Source: CAILUF01 sp964505265 (lineage in GTDB: Bacteria; Pseudomonadota; Alphaproteobacteria; Rickettsiales; UBA1997). Taken from it: a stretch of DNA of 29,177 nt. The translations under genes and the position numbers were made by a program. The stretch covers positions 1-29,177 of the forward strand of contig CAZDGN010000020.1 of assembly GCA_964505265.1 (NCBI GenBank), read 5' to 3'. Numbering within the stretch: the stretch's first letter is position 1; each line of letters starts with the position of its first letter. The notes below the pieces were generated by a model. That model saw nothing but the letters and a program-made list of their open reading frames with translations, ran no database searches and was not told the origin of the DNA. Of the stretch, positions 22,760 through 29,177 are shown in pieces.

Positions 22760-23869
22760 ATGAATGATATTCTCAATAAAATCCGTCCATATCGAGCAAT
22801 TAAGCGTCGCAAATCAAGGCAAATTTTTGTAGGTAATGTGGCAATTGGAGGCGACGCCCCAATTGTGGTGCAAACCATGACTAACACCAAAACTACCGAT
22901 GTTGATGGCACTATTCGCCAAATTAATCAATGTGTTGAAGCTGGAGCAGAATTAATTCGTATTTCAGTTCCAGACCAAGAATCTTCAAAGTGTCTTGCGC
23001 AAATTATCAAACACTCGCCAGTCCCAATTATTGCCGATATTCATTTTCATTACAAAAGAGCAATTGAATCTGCAATTGCTGGAGCAAAATGTCTAAGAAT
23101 TAATCCTGGAAATATTGGTTCAGATGCCAAAGTAAAAGAAGTAATCAAATGCGCCAAAGATTATGGTTGTTCAATTCGAATTGGAGTAAATGCTGGTTCT
23201 TTGGAAGTTGATTTACTCAACAAATACAAAACTCCAACCCCAGAAGCCTTGGTTGAATCGGCTCATCGTCATATCAAAATTTTAGAAGATAATGATTTTT
23301 TTAATTTTAAAATTAGTGTTAAAGCCTCGGATGTTTTTTTGGCGGTGGCTAGTTATCAAGCTTTGGCCGAGTCCTGCGATTATCCGTTGCATATTGGCAT
23401 CACCGAAGCGGGTAGTTTATCGGCTGGAACCGTGAAATCAGCAATTGGGCTTGGAAACTTATTGTGGCAAGGTATCGGTGATACGATGAGAGTTTCACTT
23501 TCAGCTGATCCTGTCGAAGAAATTAGGGTTGCATATCAAATTTTAAAAACACTTGGGTTAAGACATCGCGGTGTTAATCTTATATCTTGTCCATCATGTG
23601 CTAGACAAGGTTTTGATGTTATAAAAACTGTTGAAGAGGTGGAAAAAAGAATTGGTCATATTAAAAATTCTCACTCTGTTTCAATTTTAGGTTGTGTGGT
23701 CAATGGTTTGGGTGAGGCTGCACATACGCAGATAGGTATAACTGGCGGAGGAAATAATCGTCATAATGTTTATATAGATGGCAAACCAAATCATAAGGTT
23801 AGTGGTGAAGATTTAGTCGATCATATCGTCAAATTAATCGAAGATTTAGATAATAAAAAATCTAAATAA
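22760..23869 (+). CDS. ispG: 4-hydroxy-3-methylbut-2-enyl diphosphate synthase (flavodoxin/ferredoxin)
   Basis: IspG makes HMBPP from MEcPP, the penultimate step of the MEP isoprenoid pathway, using a [4Fe-4S] cluster. Signatures: APIVVQTMTNTKTTDVDGT near the start, RISVPD, ADIHFHY, LRINPGNIG, and the cluster cysteines in SCPSCARQGFD and GCVVNGLGEA. The chosen start is the ATG at 22760, four bases after the tyrA stop; a TTG at 22736 would overlap tyrA without adding conserved sequence. The 369-residue length matches the short bacterial form. It shows that the organism keeps at least part of the MEP pathway. It is followed by the methyltransferase gene after three bases. Confidence 0.97.
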   Translation: MNDILNKIRPYRAIKRRKSRQIFVGNVAIGGDAPIVVQTMTNTKTTDVDGTIRQINQCVEAGAELIRISVPDQESSKCLAQIIKHSPVPIIADIHFHYKRAIESAIAGAKCLRINPGNIGSDAKVKEVIKCAKDYGCSIRIGVNAGSLEVDLLNKYKTPTPEALVESAHRHIKILEDNDFFNFKISVKASDVFLAVASYQALAESCDYPLHIGITEAGSLSAGTVKSAIGLGNLLWQGIGDTMRVSLSADPVEEIRVAYQILKTLGLRHRGVNLISCPSCARQGFDVIKTVEEVEKRIGHIKNSHSVSILGCVVNGLGEAAHTQIGITGGGNNRHNVYIDGKPNHKVSGEDLVDHIVKLIEDLDNKKSK

Positions 23870-23872
23870 AAT

Positions 23873-24643
23873 ATGAGCCTGAACAAAGAAAACATAAAAA
23901 ATAATTTCTCTAATAATTCAAGTGAATATTTAACTAAGGCTAATATTCAAAAACAAAGTGCCAAAATTTTATGTCAAAATTTAATTAAAGTTTTACCACT
24001 GGAAAATCTCTATAATAATTATAATATCCTTGATATAGGTGCCGGCACTGGTTTTGTGGGCGACTTTTTAATAAAAAAAATAACGAATGCTAAGATTTAT
24101 GAATTAGATTTTAGTGAAAAAATGCTTGAAAAGCGCCAAGATTCATCCATACAAATTAAGCAAATAATCGGAGATATTGAAGAGGTTGAGTTTCCAAAAA
24201 ATTTTTTTGATATTATTATTTCCTCATTTTCATTGCAATGGATTGAAAATTTTGAAAAATTATTAAAAAAATTAAAAATAATTGGTAAAGATAATTTTAT
24301 TTTTGCTTGTGCATTACCTAATGATAAAAGTTTTAAAAATTTAAATTCACCGTTTCAAATACTTGATTTACCTAATCATAACGACTTACAATTTTTATTA
24401 TTAAAGGAAAATTTTGAAGAAATATTTGTCGATAATCAAATTATTTTTCAAAATTTTTCTAATCCAATTGAAGCTTTAAAAAATTTTAAAAACATAGGAA
24501 CAAATTATAATTTTTACCAAAATAATGTAAAAAAATTTTCAGATTTTGGTAAATTTAGAAAATTTTATTTGAATAATTATAAAAAAAACTATAACTTTAG
24601 TTTAGATTGGTCGGTATCATATTTAATTTTTAAATTATGTTAA
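23873..24643 (+). CDS. BioC/NDUFAF5-like SAM-dependent methyltransferase family protein
   Basis: A class I methyltransferase fold is clear: an N-terminal NFSNNSSEYLTKANIQKQSA segment typical of BioC relatives, motif I ILDIGAGTGFVGDFL (52-66), YELDFSEKML as motif II, and FDIIISSFSLQWIENFEKL as the post-motif region. BioC methylates malonyl-ACP to start biotin synthesis. The mitochondrial relative NDUFAF5, of the same family, instead hydroxylates a complex I subunit, and alphaproteobacterial homologues may share that role. No biotin genes are in the window, so the substrate stays open. The C terminus is shorter and more AT-driven (Lys/Asn/Phe) than usual. It overlaps the next gene by seven bases. 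Confidence 0.8.
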   Translation: MSLNKENIKNNFSNNSSEYLTKANIQKQSAKILCQNLIKVLPLENLYNNYNILDIGAGTGFVGDFLIKKITNAKIYELDFSEKMLEKRQDSSIQIKQIIGDIEEVEFPKNFFDIIISSFSLQWIENFEKLLKKLKIIGKDNFIFACALPNDKSFKNLNSPFQILDLPNHNDLQFLLLKENFEEIFVDNQIIFQNFSNPIEALKNFKNIGTNYNFYQNNVKKFSDFGKFRKFYLNNYKKNYNFSLDWSVSYLIFKLC

Positions 24644-25083
24644 AATTTCTATTTAAAAAAAAATCCATAGATGAGGCTAAAGAAAGAAGGTCCATCAAAA
24701 ATAGAGCCCTTAAAACAGGAAGTGGTATTTCGCAATTATTTCAAAATTCAATAGTAAAAATTAAAGAAGAATTTGAAATTATCAAAGAAAAATCCCAAAA
24801 TTTATTACAAACCAATCTTGAACTCGGATTAAAACATTTGTCGGAAGGAAATTTGGCCGATGCAAGGCTTAGATTTGCGATAATGATTCTATTTTGGCCA
24901 AAATATAGCGAATCATATTACCATAAAGCATATATTGAGTTATTACAAAACCAGCCTTTAAAAGCCTCAAAAACTCTTGATAAGTTTTTTTGTCTTAAGA
25001 TTGAAAATATTGATCCCAAATTTTTTGAATTAAAATTACAAATCGAAGATTTAATCAAAAAACCAGCCAATGAGCAAAAATAA
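24637..25083 (+). CDS. TPR-like hypothetical protein
   Basis: The 148-residue protein has a basic N terminus (MLKFLFKKKSIDEAKERRSIK), a likely amphipathic helix, and then a helical region with tetratricopeptide-like spacing: NLELGLKHLSEGNLADARLRF followed by WPKYSESYYHKAYIELLQNQ and PLKASKTLDKFF. That is about two TPR units, which normally bind other proteins. No signal peptide. It overlaps the upstream methyltransferase by 7 bases and mlaA downstream by 14, so it is tightly coupled with both. The partner is unknown; position hints at envelope lipid transport or complex I assembly, but that is only context. Confidence 0.7.
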   Translation: MLKFLFKKKSIDEAKERRSIKNRALKTGSGISQLFQNSIVKIKEEFEIIKEKSQNLLQTNLELGLKHLSEGNLADARLRFAIMILFWPKYSESYYHKAYIELLQNQPLKASKTLDKFFCLKIENIDPKFFELKLQIEDLIKKPANEQK

Positions 25084-25819
25084 GATTTTTATTATTTTAT
25101 GGGTCATTTATTTTTTGCTATTTGGCAACCACTTGGCTTATGCTGATGTTGATGAATTTGCGGAATTTGAAAGTTCTATAGTTAAGGGTTCCATTCACGA
25201 TCCTTTCGAAAATTATAATCGTAAAATTTACAAATTTAACGACACTATAGATAAATATTTTTTTGAACATTTAGCCAGATCTTATCGCAAAACAATTCCA
25301 AAGCCAGCCCGATCATCATTTCGAAATTTTCTCGATAATATGACCTTACCTCTTTCGGCGATTAATTCAATTGCTCAGGGTAAAATTGATAATGGTTTAG
25401 CAACTTTTTCTACTTTTTTGATAAATTCAACTCTTGGAGTTGGAGGGTTTTTTGATATTGCTCGTAAAAAAGGCATTAATTATGAACGAGAAGATTTTGG
25501 ACAAACTTTAGGTTATTGGGGTTTCTCATCGGATAATTTTTTGATGCTTCCATTTTTTGGACCATCAAATTTTAGAGATTTTGTTGGTTTTTCAGTGGAT
25601 AGAACCATTGACCCTCTGGGTTTTAATGTTCTTCAAGTTGGAGGAGATGCTAACTTTATTGATGGTGGTAAAAGAATTTTCAATACCGCCTTTAAAGTTG
25701 TTGATAATCGAGAAGAACTGCTTGACATTATAGATAATATCCGCCAAGATTCATTTGACCCATATGCAACAATTAGAAGTGCATATTTACAACGCCGACT
25801 TGCTCAAATTGAAAATTAA
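25070..25819 (+). CDS. mlaA: MlaA/VacJ family outer-membrane lipid-asymmetry protein
   Basis: MlaA removes stray phospholipids from the outer leaflet of the outer membrane and passes them to MlaC. The family hallmark DPFENYNRKIYKFN lies at 44-57, followed by PKPARSSFRNFLDN, AINSIAQGK, FLINSTLGVGGFFDIA and EDFGQTLGYWG, then MLPFFGPSNFRDFVG, all typical. A signal peptide (1-25, ending HLAYA) is present, but there is no lipobox cysteine, so this MlaA is probably not a lipoprotein, unlike the E. coli protein. Length 249 is normal. mlaC follows four bases after the stop. mlaD, mlaE and mlaF are not in the window. Known relatives are called VacJ from virulence studies in Shigella. Confidence 0.94.
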   Translation: MSKNKIFIILWVIYFLLFGNHLAYADVDEFAEFESSIVKGSIHDPFENYNRKIYKFNDTIDKYFFEHLARSYRKTIPKPARSSFRNFLDNMTLPLSAINSIAQGKIDNGLATFSTFLINSTLGVGGFFDIARKKGINYEREDFGQTLGYWGFSSDNFLMLPFFGPSNFRDFVGFSVDRTIDPLGFNVLQVGGDANFIDGGKRIFNTAFKVVDNREELLDIIDNIRQDSFDPYATIRSAYLQRRLAQIEN

Positions 25820-25823
25820 TTTT

Positions 25824-26462
25824 ATGAAATTATTCAAACTTATTTTATCTTTTATTTTTATCGCTTCATCATCAGTATTTGCTCAAAATTCAAGCAAAGA
25901 AGATATGGTTAAAAATTTTGTTCAAATCATTGGTGATGAAATTATCAATGTTGCTAAAAATAAAAAACTTTCCGAAGTTCAAAAAAAACAACAAATAATC
26001 AAATTAATCGACAAGTCTACAGATGCTAATTGGATTGGCAGATTTGTCTTAGGCAAGCATTTTAAAACTTCTAGTGAAGAGCAAAAAAATACTTTTATGA
26101 ATTATTATCGTGAGTTTATGATTAATACTTACGGTCCAAAATTTAATTCTTACGATGGTAAAAAATTTGTGGTTAATTCGGTAGAAAAGCAAAGTAATTT
26201 CTTCTTGGTTAAAACCGAATTTACCCCGCAAAATTCAGATGTTGTGGTATTTTTTAATTTTAGAGTAAAAGAAAATGAGGGTAGTTTTTTCATTATCGAT
26301 TTTATTGCTGAAGGCGTTAGCTTGATTGAAACTCAAAGGTCAGAATTCAATTCATCGATTAATGAGCAAGGAATAGATAAATTCTTGGAAAATCTAAAAA
26401 TAAGAATTGAAGAGTTAAAGCTACAAAATAGCAAAGCCACTCCAAAAAAAGCTAAAAAATAA
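25824..26462 (+). CDS. mlaC: MlaC/Ttg2D family periplasmic phospholipid shuttle
   Basis: MlaC carries phospholipids across the periplasm between MlaA and the inner-membrane MlaFEDB transporter. A signal peptide spans 1-20 (LILSFIFIASSSVFA). The mature part has the family pattern: WIGRFVLGKHFKTSSEEQKN, a FMNYYREFMINTYGPKFNSY helix, alternating strands (KKFVVNSVEKQ, FFLVKTEFTP, VVVFFNFRVKEN) and the closing FFIIDFIAEGVSLIETQRSEF, then EQGIDKFLENL. I chose the ATG at 25824, four bases after mlaA, over an ATG at 25755 inside mlaA because only the former yields a normal signal peptide. Length 212 fits. purB follows 21 bases downstream. Confidence 0.93.
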   Translation: MKLFKLILSFIFIASSSVFAQNSSKEDMVKNFVQIIGDEIINVAKNKKLSEVQKKQQIIKLIDKSTDANWIGRFVLGKHFKTSSEEQKNTFMNYYREFMINTYGPKFNSYDGKKFVVNSVEKQSNFFLVKTEFTPQNSDVVVFFNFRVKENEGSFFIIDFIAEGVSLIETQRSEFNSSINEQGIDKFLENLKIRIEELKLQNSKATPKKAKK

Positions 26463-26483
26463 TTTAACTAATTTTAAATTAAC

Positions 26484-27797
26484 ATGATTATCCGCTATTC
26501 AAGACCGCAGATGACAAAAATTTGGTCGCAAGAAAATAAATATCAAATCTGGTTTGACATTGAAATTTATGCTCTTGAGGCTCTTGAAAAACTAGGAATT
26601 GCCCCACAACAAACTGCAAAGCGAATCTCGGATAATTTTCAGGCAAAGGGAGGAAAATTTAATATTGATCGCATTGATGAGATTGAGCAAACTACCAAAC
26701 ATGATGTAATCGCCTTTTTGACTCACCTAGCAGAAATAACTGGCGAAAATTCAAGATTTATCCATTACGGTATGACTAGCTCCGATGTTTTGGATAGCTG
26801 TTTGTCGTTGCAATTATCTCAATCTGCAGATTTACTTATCAATGATTTAGAAAAATTATTGGAAGCATTAAAAAAGCGAGCCTTTGAACATAAATATTCG
26901 ATTTGTGTTGGCAGATCACACGGCATTCATGCTGAGCCTACCACATTTGGCTTAAAATTAGCCAGATTTTACTCCGAATTTTCTAGAAATTTGCAAAGAT
27001 TAAAAAATGCCAAGAATGAAATTGCAGTTTGTGCTATTTCTGGTGCGGTTGGAACTCATGCCAATATTTCTCCAAAAGTGCAAGAATATGTTGCCAAAAA
27101 ATTAAATCTTCAGTCAGAGGCAACTTCAAGTCAAGTTATTCCTCGCGACCGTCATGCAATGTTTTTTGCCACACTTGGAGTTATCGCTTCATCAATTGAA
27201 AATATTGCAGTTGAAATTAGACATCTTCAAAGAACCGAGGTTTTAGAAGTTGAAGAATTTTTTGCCAAAGGACAAAAGGGTAGTTCGGCAATGCCTCATA
27301 AACGCAATCCAGTATTAAGCGAAAACCTCACCGGCTTGGCTCGAATGGTGCGAAGCGCTGTAAATCCTGCCTTAGAAAATGTAGCTTTATGGCATGAGCG
27401 CGATATATCTCACTCTTCCGTTGAGCGTATGATTGCTCCCGATGCTTGCATTACATTGGATTTTGCCTTAGGGCGACTAACTAATTTGATTGAAAATTTA
27501 TTAGTTTATCCAAAAAATATGCAAGATAATTTGAACAAATTAGGAGGTTTAGTATTTTCCCAAAGAGTAATGCTTGCTTTGATTGACGATGCCCAAATAT
27601 CTCGCGAAGATTCTTATAAAATTGTGCAAAGCAACGCCATGAAAATTTGGCATAAGGAAGCCGATAATTTTTTGGAATTATTAAAAAAAGAAGATGAGGT
27701 TGTTAAAAAATTAGGAATTCAAAAGCTCGAAAAATTGTTCGATATTTCCTATCACACTAAACATGTTGAGGATATTTTTAACGAAGTTTTTAAATAG
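26484..27797 (+). CDS. purB: Adenylosuccinate lyase
   Basis: PurB splits adenylosuccinate to AMP and fumarate, and SAICAR to AICAR in the de novo pathway. Family motifs are intact: TKHDV (71-75), HYGMTSSD (94-101), GRSHGIHAEPTTFG (143-156) and the flexible catalytic loop GSSAMPHKRNP (266-276). Length 437 is standard. It is the last gene of the run from tyrA, 21 bases after mlaC. No other purine genes are in the window, so I cannot tell whether de novo synthesis is complete or whether PurB serves only IMP-to-AMP conversion. Confidence 0.97.
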   Translation: MIIRYSRPQMTKIWSQENKYQIWFDIEIYALEALEKLGIAPQQTAKRISDNFQAKGGKFNIDRIDEIEQTTKHDVIAFLTHLAEITGENSRFIHYGMTSSDVLDSCLSLQLSQSADLLINDLEKLLEALKKRAFEHKYSICVGRSHGIHAEPTTFGLKLARFYSEFSRNLQRLKNAKNEIAVCAISGAVGTHANISPKVQEYVAKKLNLQSEATSSQVIPRDRHAMFFATLGVIASSIENIAVEIRHLQRTEVLEVEEFFAKGQKGSSAMPHKRNPVLSENLTGLARMVRSAVNPALENVALWHERDISHSSVERMIAPDACITLDFALGRLTNLIENLLVYPKNMQDNLNKLGGLVFSQRVMLALIDDAQISREDSYKIVQSNAMKIWHKEADNFLELLKKEDEVVKKLGIQKLEKLFDISYHTKHVEDIFNEVFK

Positions 27798-27822
27798 TAA
27801 ATTTTAATTTAATAAAATAATT

Positions 27823-28017
27823 ATGACAATATCAATGACATTGATACAGAATGATGAAGAATTTGTTGCCCAAAAAGTTATTGAAGATATAACAAAAATT
27901 GAATCCGATGAAAAATTACAAAAGCAATTAAAACAAAAAATTAAAGTTTTTATAGAGAAAGAGGAAATTGGTATTGATAATGTAGCAAGAAAACATCAAG
28001 AAGTTTATGACAGATAA
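27823..28017 (+). CDS. Small hypothetical protein, first gene of an overlapping pair
   Basis: I do not recognise this 64-residue protein. It is strongly charged and almost wholly helical in composition (QKVIEDITKIESDEKLQKQL, KQKIKVFIEKEEIGIDNVAR), with a coiled-coil-like pattern in the middle. No signal peptide or membrane segment. It starts 25 bases after purB and its last 11 bases overlap the start of the next gene (ATGACAGATAA), so the two are likely translated together. The small-plus-larger layout recalls toxin-antitoxin or immunity pairs, but no sequence motif supports that. Confidence 0.5.
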   Translation: MTISMTLIQNDEEFVAQKVIEDITKIESDEKLQKQLKQKIKVFIEKEEIGIDNVARKHQEVYDR

Positions 28018-28684
28018 ATCTAAAGAACCGGTTACAGCAACTATTGAAAATACTCTAAAAAATTTAACTGGAATCGATGTTGCTGACTTAGAAAAACATG
28101 AAAAATTATTTGTTTATCATCTTTTTCTGGAGAGTCGCGAAGAGATCAGAAAATTAACTAAAGGCGACGAAGAAAAAACCAAACATCTCACAGAATATTT
28201 TAATAATAAAATTGATACATTTTACGGATATCTAGATGATGAAAAATTGAAAAAACTTAAGATCAATGAACAAATTTTGGAAGATAATTTTACAACGATT
28301 AATAATGGATTAAATTTAAGCAAAGAAAATCCTTACGAAGGAAAAGATCAGTGGTACAGGATTTATGGTCACGATGATGTTTTTGTTAGCAAACATTGGA
28401 AAATCGATAATAGGTTAGATTTGGAAATGAGATTTGCTCTTAATATTAGAAAAGAAAATGGAAACGGTCGTTTAGAAGAATTTTATGATAGAACTAATCC
28501 ATTTAAACCAGCATTTCCGTTTGGAACTATTGTGGCTTCAACTCCGGGTTTGATCATGACCGCATTAAGGATGGGTGTTAATAGCACCAAATTTGTTACA
28601 AAAAATATTGTAAAAATTTTGGATTGTAAAAAAATCGATAATAGTAATTCAAAAAAAAGAGATAATAATTCAGCCTCAATTTAA
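28007..28684 (+). CDS. Hypothetical protein, second gene of an overlapping pair
   Basis: I do not recognise this 225-residue protein. The first 110 residues are charged and helical (HLFLESREEIRKLTKGDEEK and following). A middle part with Trp, Tyr and Gly (YEGKDQWYRIYGHDDVFVSK, RFALNIRKENGNG) looks folded. Residues about 167-190 are hydrophobic (FPFGTIVASTPGLIMTALRM) and might form a membrane segment, then the end is polar and disordered (NSNSKKRDNNSASI). The gene overlaps the 64-residue gene and ends about 20 bases before an IS3-like element. It may be a lineage-specific or host-interaction gene, which is speculation. Confidence 0.6.
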   Translation: MTDKSKEPVTATIENTLKNLTGIDVADLEKHEKLFVYHLFLESREEIRKLTKGDEEKTKHLTEYFNNKIDTFYGYLDDEKLKKLKINEQILEDNFTTINNGLNLSKENPYEGKDQWYRIYGHDDVFVSKHWKIDNRLDLEMRFALNIRKENGNGRLEEFYDRTNPFKPAFPFGTIVASTPGLIMTALRMGVNSTKFVTKNIVKILDCKKIDNSNSKKRDNNSASI

Positions 28685-28778
28685 GAGATATCTATAAACA
28701 AGCTATGCACTGTCCCCGTTTTTTAAACAAAAACTCCCTTCTAAATTGATGGCAAGGTCCCCCCAAATTTAATGCAAC

Positions 28779-28859
28779 TTCTCCTTTCTTAAATTGATCA
28801 AAAATCACATTTGAAACTTGTTTTAAATGTGATAAAATAATCAATCAAATTAAGGAGAA
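28779..28859 (+). promoter_or_regulatory. IS promoter inside a long inverted repeat covering the orfA ribosome binding site
   Basis: The promoter is TTGAAA (28811-28816), 16 bases, TAAAAT (28833-28838). It lies in a near-perfect palindrome: ATCACATTTGAAAC (28804-28817) against GTTTTAAATGTGAT (28820-28833), one G-T mismatch. Further out TTGATC pairs near ATCAA, and TTCTCCTT (28779-28786) pairs with AAGGAGAA (28852-28859), which is the orfA Shine-Dalgarno. A transcript from the IS promoter starts inside and lacks the left arm; a read-through transcript would fold and mask the site. Confidence 0.7.
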
Positions 28860-28865
28860 ATTTAT

Positions 28866-29126
28866 ATGCCAAAAGGAATTCCATGTTTAACAGAAATTCA
28901 AAAGCAAGAAATCATTAAACGAGTATCCGATAAAGGTGACCGCGTAGTTGATTTAGCTAAAGAATTTAAAGTTGATCCAAAAATAATTTATAACTTGCTT
29001 AAAACCAAAGCTAATCAGTATCAAGCAATCTTTGAATTGGCAAAGCTCAAACGAGAAAATGAGGCTTTAATTTCAATTATTGGTTCTTTGGTAGCCGAAA
29101 GTCGTATAGGGAAAAAAAAGAAATAA
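28866..29126 (+). CDS. IS3-like transposase OrfA (helix-turn-helix subunit)
   Basis: This 86-residue protein is a transposase subunit that binds the element ends. It has a helix-turn-helix (about 10-45: EIQKQEIIKRVSDKGDRVVD, LAKEFKVDPKIIYNLLKTK) followed by a leucine-zipper-like helix (LAKLKRENEALISIIGSLVA, 58-77) for oligomerisation, the layout of IS3-family OrfA. Unlike almost every other gene in the window, it has a canonical Shine-Dalgarno, AAGGAG (28852-28857), eight bases before the ATG. It ends in GKKKK encoded by an A8 run (29112-29119) that is a possible frameshift site into orfB. Confidence 0.83.
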   Translation: MPKGIPCLTEIQKQEIIKRVSDKGDRVVDLAKEFKVDPKIIYNLLKTKANQYQAIFELAKLKRENEALISIIGSLVAESRIGKKKK

Positions 29127-29139
29127 GCGAGAGGTTATT

Positions 29140-29177
29140 TTGGATTATTTTTCATCTTCAAAAAAGGCACAAGTCAG
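29140..29177 (+). CDS. Start of transposase OrfB, partial
   Basis: Only the first dozen codons are present. In the +1 frame relative to orfA, a TTG (29140-29142) preceded by GAGAGG (29129-29134) opens (M)DYFSSSKKAQVS and runs off the window, resembling the N terminus of IS3-type OrfB proteins. The -1 frame is also open to the edge, so the classical IS3 frameshift product at the A8 run cannot be excluded. Confidence 0.4.
   Translation, partial: MDYFSSSKKAQV

Larger units (their letters stand above)
28706..29177 (+). mobile_element. IS3-like insertion sequence, left part (cut by window end)
   Basis: The element seems to begin at TGCACTGTCCCC (28706-28717), which resembles the IS150-group left end (TGTACTG...CCCC type). 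It then has a promoter, a long inverted repeat, orfA with a real Shine-Dalgarno, and the start of orfB at the window edge. The right end and target duplication are outside the window; CTA (28703-28705) is a candidate duplicated target. Confidence 0.75.

Noticed and set aside
25755..25823. Upstream ATG for mlaC inside mlaA
   Set aside because: It would place 23 extra residues before a clean signal peptide; the ATG at 25824 is better.
27823..28684. Toxin-antitoxin annotation for the overlapping pair
   Set aside because: Layout alone is suggestive, but no toxin or antitoxin motif can be seen in either protein.

Overview
The window is AT-rich, gene-dense bacterial DNA that looks alphaproteobacterial and most like a host-associated Rickettsiales or Holosporales relative. 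The clues are a petA-petB-petC bc1 operon with an unsplit cytochrome b, an IDH1-type NADP isocitrate dehydrogenase, an rpsL-rpsG-fusA str region with no tuf after fusA, MlaA/MlaC-type outer-membrane lipid genes, very AT-rich spacers and almost no Shine-Dalgarno sequences. The taxonomic call is inference; no rRNA is present to settle it.

Layout. 1-2300: end of a GC-rich palindromic repeat array, a self-regulated-looking fic gene, a YajG-type lipoprotein and tRNA-Asn(GTT), all on the minus strand. 2593-6653: a 2-Cys peroxiredoxin diverges from nrdB (ribonucleotide reductase beta), which has two NrdR-like boxes upstream; then an orphan ModA-like binding protein runs tail to tail into icd, with tRNA-Val(GAC) just upstream of icd. 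6734-9234: queC-rdgB-dnaJ. 9523-13408: rpsL-rpsG with a strong terminator, an 890-base spacer holding GC-rich palindromic repeats in inverted and tandem copies, then fusA with its own promoter and terminator. 13531-14308: an unknown small gene and the decayed remains of a family 2 glycosyltransferase. 14345-17505 (minus): petA-petB-petC-nuoE. 17609: dut. 18285-21603 (minus): a small lipoprotein missed by simple ORF calling, a conserved hypothetical, a C-terminal processing protease, a SurA-like chaperone and an unknown gene that appears frameshifted at an A7 run. 21703-27797 (plus): a tight operon tyrA-ispG-methyltransferase-TPR protein-mlaA-mlaC-purB. 27823-28684: two overlapping unknown genes. 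28706-end: left end of an IS3-like insertion sequence with orfA, the start of orfB, and a long inverted repeat that would hide the orfA ribosome binding site in read-through RNA.

Themes. Respiration (bc1 complex, NuoE), the TCA cycle (icd), nucleotide supply and cleaning (nrdB, dut, rdgB, purB), translation (rpsL, rpsG, fusA, tRNAs, queuosine precursor), envelope maintenance (SurA-like, CtpA, MlaA, MlaC, lipoproteins) and isoprenoid synthesis (ispG) dominate. Accessory or decaying material is concentrated at 1-1600, 10451-11030, 13500-14340, 18285-18709 and 27823-29177. I did not find a clearly novel multi-gene system. The most unusual signals are the palindromic repeat family, the IS read-through hairpin, the frameshifted 18285-18709 gene, the paired NrdR-like boxes and the unknown two-gene cassette next to the IS.
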